Source: Clostridiales bacterium UBA1206
GTDB lineage: Bacteria; Bacillota; Clostridia; Oscillospirales; CAG-382
Reading direction: 5' to 3'
DNA: 30,804 nt
Assembly (NCBI GenBank): GCA_002310055.1
Contig: DBXS01000032.1
Location: 507-31,310 of the forward strand
Shown here piece by piece: positions 1 to 7,335 of the stretch. The notes beneath the pieces are model-generated. The model did not search any database and was not told the origin of the DNA. It saw only the letters and a list, made by a program, of their open reading frames with translations. Every line of letters starts with the position of its first letter. Within the stretch, counting starts at the first letter, position 1. The position numbers were made by a program, and so were the translations under genes.

Positions 1-368
1 GCGCCCGCCACGTTGTGGACGTGTGTGAAATACCAGCCTTCGCCGTCTTCGTTAACAAGCTCCGGGAACTCGTCGTGTAAATCGGAAAAGCAGGTCCGAT
101 CCTGTCCCGCTTTGCGTCTGTCCGGTTTGACGCTTTCGGGCAAACTGCACCAGGCGCATAGCGCGCGGTAAGCGCGTTCGACGTCAGGTACATCCGTTTC
201 CCACATATATCCTCTCGCGAGGATGGTGAGTATCCTGTTGAACCCTCTGAACTCCTTTATCATTTTGTAGGTAAACCGTCCGAGATAACCGGTGTCGCGC
301 TTGCTTTTGATAGTATAATCGGGAAAAGTCATGTACGCCTTGAATTCTTCAAATTCGTTCAACATCAT
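1..368 (-). CDS. Unknown protein, partial, coupled to the polymerase-like gene
   Basis: An open frame runs from ATG at 368 to the window edge, giving the first 122 or so residues of a longer protein. The ATG sits one base after the stop codon of the 1007-residue polymerase-like gene and is preceded by an AAAGGACG-type ribosome site inside that gene, so the two are almost certainly translated together. A second ATG follows directly. The visible part is soluble, rich in charged and aromatic residues, with no signal peptide or membrane segment. I do not recognise the family. Its tight coupling suggests it works with, or is regulated like, the polymerase-like protein; that is inference only. Confidence 0.7.
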   Translation of the reverse strand, partial: MMLNEFEEFKAYMTFPDYTIKSKRDTGYLGRFTYKMIKEFRGFNRILTILARGYMWETDVPDVERAYRALCAWCSLPESVKPDRRKAGQDRTCFSDLHDEFPELVNEDGEGWYFTHVHNVAG

Positions 369-369
369 A

Positions 370-3300
370 TCACCGTCCTTTCACCGCGTTCGCTTCGATG
401 CGGTCGAGCAGCACGTCCATGGCAAAATCGCGTTTTCCGAGAGCAACGGCGCACATAAGAGCTTTGTCGGGGTCTATGCGTTCGTCAAGATAACCCCGTG
501 CGCGGCTCGCCGCGAGATCGCGGTAGTCTTTACTTCTGCCCTTCAAATAGTGTTCCATAATATCGTTTACCAGCTCGCTGTCCGTATCCGTGCGGACGGC
601 GTTTTTCTTTCTTTCATCGGAAACGTACATATCGTCGAGATCGCAGACGACGTCAACGAGAACGCGAAAGCCGAAATGGCGGAAGTCTGCAAAAAGATCG
701 AGATGCTCGTGCCGGTCATACGGAAGGTATTCGGCAAGAAACGCCTCGCGCTCGTCTTCCGGCATCAGCTGCCACTTTTGTTTTTTCATCTCTTCGCGTA
801 CCGTATGGATCTGATCTGCTGTCGTATTCTGAAATACTCCGTACAGATCGTCGGAAGAAACGTCCTTGTCCTGCCCGCGCATAAAGAGGATCTTCCGGAT
901 ATCGCTTACGCGTTTCATCTGCTTGGGCTGTATGCGGCTGACGCGAATGCGGCGAAGCGCCTCGTCGTAATCGGCGATAATATCGCGCATAAACTCAATA
1001 TCCTTCGGATCGAGCTTTTTCGCCCAGCCGTTCTTTTTGGCAAAAGAGAACAGCTCCGCGTCTCTTGCCGGCTTCGGCTTGAGCTTAGGAGTCTCTTTTT
1101 TAAGCATACGGGCGTAGTACGGAAGCTTTTCCACGTTGGAAGTGATTTCATCCCAGTCGTATGATTTGAAAAACGCGTCGAGTTTTTCCTTGACGGTATC
1201 CTCGTACCATTCCCGCCCGTCCTTGCCGTTTACGATTGTCTTGTATTCCAGAAAAGGACTTCTCGGTACGAGCGATACGAAGAACCCGATATATTCTTCA
1301 ATATCCGGCTTTACGCCGCTTTTCGCGGAATCGATCTCAAGCCCGGTCAGTATTTCGAGCGTCTCGGTTTCCTCCGTCATCTGCTTGCGGAGCTCGGAAT
1401 CCGAGTTTTCGTTGTACGCGATGATACTTCTGTTGAACGCAGCGTTGCATATCCTGCCTATGCGTTCGTCAAAGGTGGAACGCACCGTATCGAAACGCGC
1501 CTTCCAGTCGTTCGCGTCCCTTATCTGCGGCGTCGCGGAAGGAATGTGCAGAACGGGTATCTGCGCGGCTGTGTAATCGAAGTGCAGCCCTCTGTAATTC
1601 CTCGCGACGCACTCGTTCATCAAAGGATCTGCGATGGTCTTGATCTTGTCGCCGTCGAAGTCCGCGCCGCCGAGCCGTTCGGGGATCAGAGTGTCAGACG
1701 CGACCATAACGACGTAGGTAAGATGCGAAAGATACTTTTGGCGGTAATACCCCTCTTCTATCGGCCGTGCGACGGCTTCCTCGTTCCGTGCGATATGCGG
1801 ATTCCGCAGAAGCGTATAGTATTCGTTAGTGCGGTAAGCCGCGCCGGGAGCGTAGAACTCTCCTTCGCCGAGGTATTCGCGTGATATCTCCGCGCCTGCC
1901 GGACCGTCAAGCGCGTTTCCGCCGAGAACTCGCAGAAAACGCATAAGGTCGCCCGAGAGATAACGGTTATCCCCGGCTGATATTAATTGCCCGATAGCGT
2001 AGTCCTTCAGGATACTGTCGGCGTGATCCTCCAACTCTTTCGTGAAAACCCTTTCGTTTAAGAATTTCGGATTCTTTTTGAGTATCGCCGCCAAAAGCTT
2101 ATCCTTGCTCCCGGCGCCTTCATAGTTACCGTGCCTGATGAAGTATCTCAGGCGGTATTCTTCGTCGGCGACAAAGCGGTAATACTGTACCTCGGTAGGT
2201 TTCGTGATCCAGTACCGCTCCTCCTGCTCTGGGCTGTACGTCCATCCGAGCGGAAGATCAGCGGGGCGAAACTCCTCGCTCTGTATCGCCGCCGTGGTGA
2301 GGAACTGATAGTTCATATGTGTAAAAGATTCGGGATCAGTCTGTCCTACTTCGGAGATGTAAAGCGCGTGTTTGTACGCTTTGCACCGTTCCAGATACTG
2401 CGCCCACGTCAGTCCGTTTTCGGTCATCCAGCCGAAGCCCTTGAACATACTTTTCGTGAGTATGATCGCTATATCCGAAGTCTTATGCGTTTCTCCCCAT
2501 ATATCCGTTATCTCCGTAACGCCGAGTTCGGAGAGGAAAGATGCGAAGTCTACCTCATGCACCACGCCCTTGATATACGGCATACGTATCTGAAAAGATG
2601 TGTGTCTGTGCGCACCGCAGTAAAGATAATCTATGAAGTCAGCATATTTCGGCGATATCAAGCCTTCACCGTCGAATTCCGTTACGTCGAGGTCTCCGAC
2701 CTTTTCAATGCGCTCATACCTGCGCATAGGTCTGTCGCTGCCGTCGTCTTTTACGGTAATGTAATGAGCGTTACGGACGGTCGTTACGGGATTGTCTATG
2801 ACTATGACTTTCTTTTCGTCCCATATCCGTTTATCCTCTACGCGGAAGCCGTCCGTCATGATAAGTCCGTTGTAGGCGTAGAACTTGGAAAGCTGACATT
2901 CACCGATCTTCATCCCGAGCGTGATACGCTCTTTTACCAGTTCGTAAAAATCCTCGCGGATGAAAGAAAGCCGGCTTTGTCTGCTCATACTCGCGGAACG
3001 TTCAAAAGCGACGTACCGGTAACCGCCGTTTCCGAAGTCGAGGGTGATCCCCTCGGGGCGGAACATTGCTTTCGCTTTTTCGATCAGGTCTACATACCGT
3101 CTGTAGTTCCCTTTTCTGTCGAAAACGTTAGTGAAGTCGATATACACGAGTATATCCTTCAGATCGTCCATAACGCCGGCGGCATGAAATTCCCCGTTAT
3201 GGAGGACGTCCATGATTTGATAAAACAGCGCGCAGTCGTCCTGTGTTTCGGGAGCCGAAAAAGCGATGCACTTCCGCGTCGCTTCTTCACGCAGATAATA

Positions 3301-3393
3301 TCTGTATATCCCTTCTTCGTCCTGTTTTGCGTTCCTCATAAGGGCCAATGCGGACAGTTCATTTATTCTGTACCGTGTTCTCGTGATACTCAC
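370..3393 (-). CDS. Two-barrel (DPBB) RNA polymerase-like protein of the RdRP/YonO superfamily
   Basis: The 1007-residue protein carries two separated signatures of single-chain two-barrel RNA polymerases. The first, residues 241-320, reads DGEGLIS, then SFQIR (266-270), a Lys-Gly at 275-276, and SMFKGF (315-320). This matches the first barrel of eukaryotic-type RdRPs (DGxGxIS, SAFQIR, KG, RPSMxKF order). The second has LLRNPH (528-533), like the RNP segment of RdRPs, then DFDGD at 578-582, whose three Asp correspond to the Mg-binding DxDGD of RNA polymerase beta' and YonO. Family knowledge: such enzymes make RNA on DNA (YonO of phage SPbeta) or RNA templates. Which template this one uses is unknown. 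The start is GTG with no good ribosome site, only about 10 bases from the predicted transcription start; an in-frame stop lies just upstream. It has its own promoter and heads a leftward operon with the gene at 1-368. Confidence 0.8.
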   Translation of the reverse strand: MSITRTRYRINELSALALMRNAKQDEEGIYRYYLREEATRKCIAFSAPETQDDCALFYQIMDVLHNGEFHAAGVMDDLKDILVYIDFTNVFDRKGNYRRYVDLIEKAKAMFRPEGITLDFGNGGYRYVAFERSASMSRQSRLSFIREDFYELVKERITLGMKIGECQLSKFYAYNGLIMTDGFRVEDKRIWDEKKVIVIDNPVTTVRNAHYITVKDDGSDRPMRRYERIEKVGDLDVTEFDGEGLISPKYADFIDYLYCGAHRHTSFQIRMPYIKGVVHEVDFASFLSELGVTEITDIWGETHKTSDIAIILTKSMFKGFGWMTENGLTWAQYLERCKAYKHALYISEVGQTDPESFTHMNYQFLTTAAIQSEEFRPADLPLGWTYSPEQEERYWITKPTEVQYYRFVADEEYRLRYFIRHGNYEGAGSKDKLLAAILKKNPKFLNERVFTKELEDHADSILKDYAIGQLISAGDNRYLSGDLMRFLRVLGGNALDGPAGAEISREYLGEGEFYAPGAAYRTNEYYTLLRNPHIARNEEAVARPIEEGYYRQKYLSHLTYVVMVASDTLIPERLGGADFDGDKIKTIADPLMNECVARNYRGLHFDYTAAQIPVLHIPSATPQIRDANDWKARFDTVRSTFDERIGRICNAAFNRSIIAYNENSDSELRKQMTEETETLEILTGLEIDSAKSGVKPDIEEYIGFFVSLVPRSPFLEYKTIVNGKDGREWYEDTVKEKLDAFFKSYDWDEITSNVEKLPYYARMLKKETPKLKPKPARDAELFSFAKKNGWAKKLDPKDIEFMRDIIADYDEALRRIRVSRIQPKQMKRVSDIRKILFMRGQDKDVSSDDLYGVFQNTTADQIHTVREEMKKQKWQLMPEDEREAFLAEYLPYDRHEHLDLFADFRHFGFRVLVDVVCDLDDMYVSDERKKNAVRTDTDSELVNDIMEHYLKGRSKDYRDLAASRARGYLDERIDPDKALMCAVALGKRDFAMDVLLDRIEANAVKGR

Positions 3394-3408
3394 CCCGTTT
3401 CACGGGAC

Positions 3409-3437
3409 AGTATATCACATAATCGTTACAAAATCAA
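3409..3437 (-). promoter_or_regulatory. Sigma-A promoter of the polymerase-like gene
   Basis: On the minus strand a -35 box TTGATT (3432-3437) and a -10 box TATACT (3409-3414) are 17 bp apart. The predicted start of transcription is near 3402, leaving a leader of only about ten bases before the GTG at 3393, so the message is close to leaderless. Confidence 0.7.
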
Positions 3438-3452
3438 GACTGAAAACATTTA

Positions 3453-3512
3453 GAATACTGCGCCCACCTTTTTCGTGAACCAAATCGGTTTTGAAAGGTG
3501 GGCGCAGTATTC
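3453..3512. repeat. Perfect 19-bp inverted repeat in the divergent control region
   Basis: GAATACTGCGCCCACCTTT at 3453-3471 is exactly complementary to 3494-3512, with a 22-base centre that contains a second small stem (AACC 3478-3481 with GGTT 3487-3490). It lies between the leftward polymerase promoter and the rightward Cys-rich/parM operon. A possible rightward promoter (TTACAA 3426-3431, TAGAAT 3451-3456, 19 bp spacing, weak) would put the hairpin in the 5' leader of the rightward message. It is not a simple terminator, because both neighbouring genes diverge from it and no T-run follows. An operator for a dimeric repressor or an RNA regulatory hairpin are both possible. Confidence 0.85.
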
Positions 3513-3546
3513 GTAAGTCGATTTTTGAGCGAAAGGAGGGAAAAAC

Positions 3547-3795
3547 ATGCTCAGAATCACCCCGAAGCAGGCGCGGACGGTACACCGTCTGGCGCGCGAC
3601 CAGTGCTGCAACTGCGTTTGCGGAAACTGTCTCTTGCTCGATGACGGAGACAGCCACCCCTGCGTACAGTTGATCTCTTACTACGGTATCTATTGCAAAT
3701 ACTTTCTTCATGCGGTATTGCCGGCCGAGAGAAAGCTGTACGAACAGATCATCGAACAAAACGAATTGAGATCCGAGAGGAGGAATGAAGAATGA
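3547..3795 (+). CDS. Cysteine-rich VLP-type small protein
   Basis: The 82-residue protein has seven Cys (20, 21, 23, 25, 28, 39, 50), a GNCLLLDDG stretch and the AVLPAE segment that gives the cysteine-rich VLP family its name (Pfam Cys_rich_VLP, from memory). Family members are common in Clostridia conjugative elements, and their role is not known; the Cys pattern suggests zinc binding. The start is the ATG six bases after a strong AAAGGAGGG site. Its stop overlaps the ATG of the parM-like gene (ATGA at 3792-3795), so it is the first gene of a three-gene operon with parM and parR-like genes. Confidence 0.75.
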   Translation: MLRITPKQARTVHRLARDQCCNCVCGNCLLLDDGDSHPCVQLISYYGIYCKYFLHAVLPAERKLYEQIIEQNELRSERRNEE

Positions 3796-4715
3796 AGGAT
3801 TTCAAGAACAAGGTCATCATCGGTATCGACCACGGTTACGGGAATATCAAAACCGCTAACCACATTTTCAAGACGGGCGTTATGGAATATGACGCCGAGC
3901 CGCTGTTTACGAATGATATGCTCGTTTACAACGGCAAGTATTACACCATCGGAGAAGGACACAAGGAGTTCAAGGCGGAAAAGCAGAGCGACGACGATTA
4001 TTACGTTCTCACTCTCGCCGCTATCGCCATGGAGCTCGATGACAACGATCTGACCGAAGCGGACGTTTTCATCGCAGCGGGACTTCCGCTTACGTGGACG
4101 AGCGGGCAGAAAGCGGAGTTCGCGGAGTATCTGACTAAGAACGAGAGAGTCACCCTTGTATTCAGAAAAGTTCGCTACCGCATCCGTATCGTCGGCGCAA
4201 AGATCTATCCGCAGGGCTACGCCGCAGTTGCAAATTTTGCTTCTTCTATGAAAGGCGTGAATATGGTCACCGACATCGGAAACGGCACTATGAACACGCT
4301 GACGGTCATAAACGGCGCGCCTCAGCAGGGTCGTATGTTCACCGAAAAGTTCGGTACGCATCAGTGTACCCTCGCCGTAAGGGAGCAGTTTATGCGCCAG
4401 ACCCGGCGCGAGATCAATGACGCGATCATTGAAGAGGTGCTCATAAACGGAACGGCGAATCTTGCGGACGAAGACCTGAAGATCATCAGAGCGACCGCGA
4501 CGGAATATGTGAACGAGATCTTCCGCAGACTTCGTGAACACGGTTACGACGACAAAAGTACGACGCTCTACGTCACCGGAGGCGGCGGGTGCCTCGTGAA
4601 GAACTTTTATCATTATGATAAAAGCCGCGTTTTCTTCGTAGACGATATCTGCGCCGCCGCCAAGGGCTATGAACACATGGCAGAACTTCAGCTCGGAACG
4701 GGCGTCGGTATATGA
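3792..4715 (+). CDS. parM: ParM/StbA-like actin-type ATPase for DNA segregation
   Basis: The 307-residue length and motifs fit bacterial actin-like proteins of the ParM/Alp type. Seen are a phosphate-1 motif IGIDHGYGNIK (residues 10-20), phosphate-2 DIGNGT (161-166) and an adenosine motif VTGGGG (261-266). Proteins of this family polymerise with ATP and push DNA copies apart after being joined to a centromere by an adaptor. The next gene, overlapping by ATGA, encodes a small protein that fits the adaptor role. In integrative elements such a system is thought to stabilise the excised circular form; that is inference here. It could also be another Alp subfamily, but an actin-type ATPase is close to certain. 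Confidence 0.88.
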   Translation: MKDFKNKVIIGIDHGYGNIKTANHIFKTGVMEYDAEPLFTNDMLVYNGKYYTIGEGHKEFKAEKQSDDDYYVLTLAAIAMELDDNDLTEADVFIAAGLPLTWTSGQKAEFAEYLTKNERVTLVFRKVRYRIRIVGAKIYPQGYAAVANFASSMKGVNMVTDIGNGTMNTLTVINGAPQQGRMFTEKFGTHQCTLAVREQFMRQTRREINDAIIEEVLINGTANLADEDLKIIRATATEYVNEIFRRLREHGYDDKSTTLYVTGGGGCLVKNFYHYDKSRVFFVDDICAAAKGYEHMAELQLGTGVGI

Positions 4716-5044
4716 AAAACAACTACCGTATCAACGTCCGGTTCGATTTAAGAAAAGAGCGTGAAAAAGAGGCTGCTGAATACCTTGCCAAACTGTCAGA
4801 GCAAAGCGGCGGGACGCGGAACCGTTTTATCGTTGACGCAGTTATCGAAACGATACGGCGTCAGCAAAGCGGGACAGATATCTCGCTCGCCGACATCCGC
4901 GCTATGTTACGGGACGAATTACAGTCCGTTTTATTTGCAAGCGCTCCGGAAAAAGAAGTTCCGCCGTTTCGAACGGAGCTTACCGAGGAGGAAAAAGCGG
5001 AAAATGACGCCGGTATTCTTTCCGCGCTCGCTATGTTCGATTGA
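4712..5044 (+). CDS. ParR/StbB-like centromere-binding adaptor, ribbon-helix-helix type
   Basis: This 110-residue protein begins with a short beta strand (YRINVRFDL), followed by two predicted helices up to about residue 52, the layout of a ribbon-helix-helix DNA-binding domain. A charged helical region follows, then an acidic tail with FRTELTEEE and a hydrophobic end (ILSALAMF) that might contact the filament. Position directly after the actin-like gene, with a 4-base overlap, is the classic parMR arrangement, and this is the main reason for the call. The DNA site it binds is not certain; palindromes just downstream (5093-5109 and 5203-5227) are candidates. Confidence 0.7.
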   Translation: MKNNYRINVRFDLRKEREKEAAEYLAKLSEQSGGTRNRFIVDAVIETIRRQQSGTDISLADIRAMLRDELQSVLFASAPEKEVPPFRTELTEEEKAENDAGILSALAMFD

Positions 5045-5092
5045 GCCAAATACGTCGATTTTGGTACAATCTTCAAAAGGAAAAACAGAAAT

Positions 5093-5109
5093 TGAGCCAT
5101 TATGGCTCA
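5093..5109. repeat. 17-bp palindrome downstream of parR-like gene
   Basis: TGAGCCAT, one base, then ATGGCTCA forms a perfect 8-bp inverted repeat. It has no T-run on the plus strand and lies 49 bases after the stop of the parR-like gene. It might be an operator, a partition site or a weak terminator. Confidence 0.55.
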
Positions 5110-5202
5110 CCTTATGCGATACACCCTGTCGGAAAATCTCAACATTCCTGCGGCTTCGCCGTTGTCGTGGTATGCGCCACACAGGAACAATGGAGATAGC
5201 CC

Positions 5203-5279
5203 TTACGGGGTGTGTCGCACACCGTAACAAGCAGGGAAAACGTACTGCACCGTTTTCCCGGGCGGAGAGGCTTCTCCGC
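5203..5279. other. Candidate oriT: cluster of stem-loops before the mobilization genes
   Basis: Three inverted repeats follow one another: TTACGGGGTGTG with CACACCGTAA (5203-5214 and 5218-5227, two unpaired G), GGGAAAACG with CGTTTTCCC (5234-5242 and 5251-5259), and GCGGAGA with TCTCCGC (5262-5268 and 5273-5279). A C-rich ACACCCCCTGACCCCC run follows at 5290-5305. The cluster lies in a 546-bp gap directly ahead of the mobC and relaxase genes, where transfer origins of MOBP-type elements usually lie. No nick site could be assigned, and a partition centromere is the main alternative. Confidence 0.45.
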
Positions 5280-5308
5280 TCTCAAGGGGACACCCCCTGA
5301 CCCCCAGT

Positions 5309-5336
5309 AAAAAAGCAGTCTCAAATCTGAGACTGC
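5309..5336 (-). terminator. Rho-independent terminator of the antisense peptide gene
   Basis: A perfect 9-bp stem (5315-5323 with 5328-5336, 4-base loop) is followed on the minus strand by six T (5309-5314). The stop codon of the small leftward gene lies inside the stem (5321-5323). Confidence 0.8.
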
Positions 5337-5443
5337 GGAATGTACGAAGGAGCAAGTGTGACGTTAATGAATGGTAACCTAAATGTAATGGATATTTTAA
5401 GTGCGTTGGTAACCTTTTTAATGATATTTGCTATTTTCTTCAT
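5321..5443 (-). CDS. Small basic amphipathic peptide, antisense in the transfer region
   Basis: The 40-residue peptide starts MKKIANIIKKVTNALKI, which as a helix would put Lys on one side and Ile/Val/Leu on the other, and continues with a second hydrophobic part ending in SYIPQSQI. No clear transmembrane span is seen. The case for a real gene is strong for its size: an AAGGAGGGG ribosome site 6-10 bases before ATG 5443, a consensus promoter upstream (5549-5577) and a terminator that begins at its stop. I do not recognise it. A type I toxin, a membrane-active peptide or a leader peptide regulating mobilization are all possible. The frame stays open upstream to 5614, but that part lies ahead of the ribosome site and the promoter. 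Confidence 0.6.
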   Translation of the reverse strand: MKKIANIIKKVTNALKISITFRLPFINVTLAPSYIPQSQI

Positions 5444-5548
5444 AAGCAATCCCCCTCCTTTATTGCGTTTATTCACACTCGCTTTTTTCCCTTTCGGGCC
5501 TTTGTGGTCTGGTGAGCCAAAGAGGGGGTGACCAATTGACTCAAGAGT

Positions 5549-5577
5549 ATTATAGCGCAAAACTATGAATAAATCAA
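5549..5577 (-). promoter_or_regulatory. Strong sigma-A promoter for the antisense peptide
   Basis: On the minus strand TTGATT (5572-5577) and a perfect TATAAT (5549-5554) are 17 bp apart. The transcript would be about 230 bases, with a leader of roughly 100 bases before the ATG, ending at the terminator at 5309-5336. The promoter faces away from mobC. Confidence 0.75.
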
Positions 5578-5590
5578 GATTATAAAAGAG

Positions 5591-5944
5591 GTGATAATCA
5601 CGAAAGGAAGACAACCGAAAGACCCAAGACCTACGATTTGTTTCCGGCTCGATAAGCCAGAGAAAGACAAGATACTGCGGCTCGCTCGAAAATGCGGACT
5701 GAACGTGACCGAGTATATGATCCTGCGCGGAACGGGCTACGAGCCGGTCGTCGTCCCGTATGACGCGGTGTTCGCGCTTATCAAGCGGCTCGACGATCTG
5801 ATCGACAAAGATATATCTCCCGAGGTGAACGAAGAGGCGATGACGGTATTGAAAGCCGTTACCGCCTCTCTTGTTTATCCGGTAAAGGAAGGAGGCGGTG
5901 TGCTATTGCCACAGTTGGACTCTGGCCCGTCAAAAGCCGGCTGA
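5591..5944 (+). CDS. MobC-like relaxosome accessory protein
   Basis: About 115 residues with a basic start (KGRQPKDPR), an RPTICFRLDKPEKDKILRLARKCGLNVTEYM-like region split over a strand and two helices (ribbon-helix-helix type), then a C-terminal helical part. This matches MobC-like proteins that help the relaxase bind oriT, and the relaxase gene overlaps its end by 40 bases. The start is uncertain. GTG at 5591 is given because it is the only standard codon, but it directly abuts its AGAG. The AGAGGTGAT ribosome site points instead to ATC at 5597 or ACG at 5600, which would give a product starting TKGRQ or KGRQ. Confidence 0.7.
   Translation: MIITKGRQPKDPRPTICFRLDKPEKDKILRLARKCGLNVTEYMILRGTGYEPVVVPYDAVFALIKRLDDLIDKDISPEVNEEAMTVLKAVTASLVYPVKEGGGVLLPQLDSGPSKAG
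5890..5907 (+). promoter_or_regulatory. Ribosome site deciding an AUU start for the relaxase
   Basis: AGGAGG at 5890-5895 lies nine bases before ATT at 5905-5907. The codons that follow encode ATVGLWPVKSRL, the usual beginning of this relaxase family directly after Met. No ATG, GTG or TTG occurs in this frame between here and at least 5830. Confidence 0.6.
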
Positions 5945-7314
5945 AGGAAGTAATCGAATACGCCGAGAACCCGGATAAGACGACCGCGAAAGAATATCTC
6001 GATGACGATCTTTACAACGCTTTGAGCTACGTTGAAGACGACGACAAAACCGACCGTCAGATTTACGTTGACACGATCAACTGCTCCAAGCGCAACGCCT
6101 ACGGCGAGATAGTCGCCGTGCAAAAGCGTTTCGGCAGTCGCGGAGATATTGTCGCGTGGCACGGATTCCAGAGCTTTGCTTCGGGAGAGGTCACGCCCGA
6201 CGAGGCGTTTGAAATCGGCAAAGAGACGGCGCGCCGGATGTGGGGAGACAAATATCAGGTAGTTATCACCGTCCATCTGAACACGGACAACCTGCACTGC
6301 CACTTTGTCGTGAACCCGATCTCCTTCAAGGACGGCTCCCGTTTTCAAAACAAAATCTATAACCATCGCCGCCTGCGTGAAGTATCTGACGAGATATGCC
6401 ATGAGCGCGGGAAAAGCGTTCTTGAGCACAGTAGCTTTTACGGCGGTAAAAGCCGAAGAGCTTACTGGGCTGAAAAGAAAGGACACCCGACGCACAGTGA
6501 TATGCTTGCTAAAGATGTTGAATACTGTCTGTCCGTTTCATACACCCGCGAGACTTTCTACAAACAGTTATACGGTCTCGGTTATGAGATAGACAAAACG
6601 CGTATGTCGGTCAGAGGCAAAGGATGGGAGCGCGCGGTACGCCTTCGCAGTATTGGATTTACGGATGAAGTCATCGACCGCCGCCTGAACCGCAATTATT
6701 CTTACGGCTATTCTTTCGTCGGTCAGGTATGGAACACTCATCTGCCGAAAAAGAGACGATCCGTTTTACTGTTCTATCTCGCTCACGATCTCGGATACAA
6801 CATCGAGCACAGCCGCGACGTCGCGGAGATCTATATCGACCTTTTGTTCCTTATCATCATAAATGCTTTTCAAATCATTAAAGAGGTCAAAGACGCCGTC
6901 ATCATGTCGGTCGAACTCCGTCACGCCGTAAAAGACCTTCAGCAATTCATCCACGACTACAATTTCCTGCGGGAAGCGGAAATCCACACGTTCCCGCAGC
7001 TTGACAGATATATCGAAGACACGCAGACAAAGATAACCGAACTCGAACGCGAGCGCAGTCTGCTCCGCAACAATATACGCCGGGAGACCGATCCTGAAGT
7101 TCTTGCGGATAACAGAGCAGCCCGCTCTGAAATAACCAAAAACCACATCGAGCCGTTACGGAAGAATCTCGACCGTGCGAAACGCATAAAGGACAAATCT
7201 CCTCACCTGTACGATCTGGTAAGGCAGGAGTTTGAAATGGAAGCACCGTACCGTCAGCTCGACCGCAACGGGAAAATGATATTCAAAGACGCTCCCGACA
7301 AAGGAGCACGATAG
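5905..7314 (+). CDS. MOBP-type relaxase/mobilization nuclease
   Basis: Counted from the AUU codon the protein has 469 residues. The N-terminus (VGLWPVKSRL, then EYAENPDKT with Tyr19) fits relaxases of Clostridia integrative elements, in which a Tyr in this area cuts oriT DNA. The metal-binding motif III is clear: HLNTDNLHCHFVVN with His124, His131 and His133. The C-terminal 200 residues are charged and helical. Starting at the first standard codon, TTG 6022, would remove 39 residues including the candidate catalytic Tyr, so I prefer AUU. The gene overlaps the end of the mobC-like gene and is followed after 21 bases by the parB-like gene. Function: nicks and guides a single strand during transfer. 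Confidence 0.85.
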   Translation: MATVGLWPVKSRLKEVIEYAENPDKTTAKEYLDDDLYNALSYVEDDDKTDRQIYVDTINCSKRNAYGEIVAVQKRFGSRGDIVAWHGFQSFASGEVTPDEAFEIGKETARRMWGDKYQVVITVHLNTDNLHCHFVVNPISFKDGSRFQNKIYNHRRLREVSDEICHERGKSVLEHSSFYGGKSRRAYWAEKKGHPTHSDMLAKDVEYCLSVSYTRETFYKQLYGLGYEIDKTRMSVRGKGWERAVRLRSIGFTDEVIDRRLNRNYSYGYSFVGQVWNTHLPKKRRSVLLFYLAHDLGYNIEHSRDVAEIYIDLLFLIIINAFQIIKEVKDAVIMSVELRHAVKDLQQFIHDYNFLREAEIHTFPQLDRYIEDTQTKITELERERSLLRNNIRRETDPEVLADNRAARSEITKNHIEPLRKNLDRAKRIKDKSPHLYDLVRQEFEMEAPYRQLDRNGKMIFKDAPDKGAR

Positions 7315-7335
7315 AAAGAGAGGAATAATTATTAT

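Noticed and set aside
2131..3453. 440-codon rightward frame opposite the polymerase-like gene
   Set aside because: It has no motifs, and the opposite strand carries superfamily signatures, a promoter and a coupled downstream gene.
5444..5614. Longer 97-codon version of the antisense peptide
   Set aside because: The added part lies before the strong ribosome site and its beginning is upstream of the predicted transcription start.
5591..7314. MobC-relaxase fusion by programmed frameshift
   Set aside because: The relaxase has its own AGGAGG at good distance from the AUU and a family-like N-terminus; no slippery sequence was noticed in the overlap.
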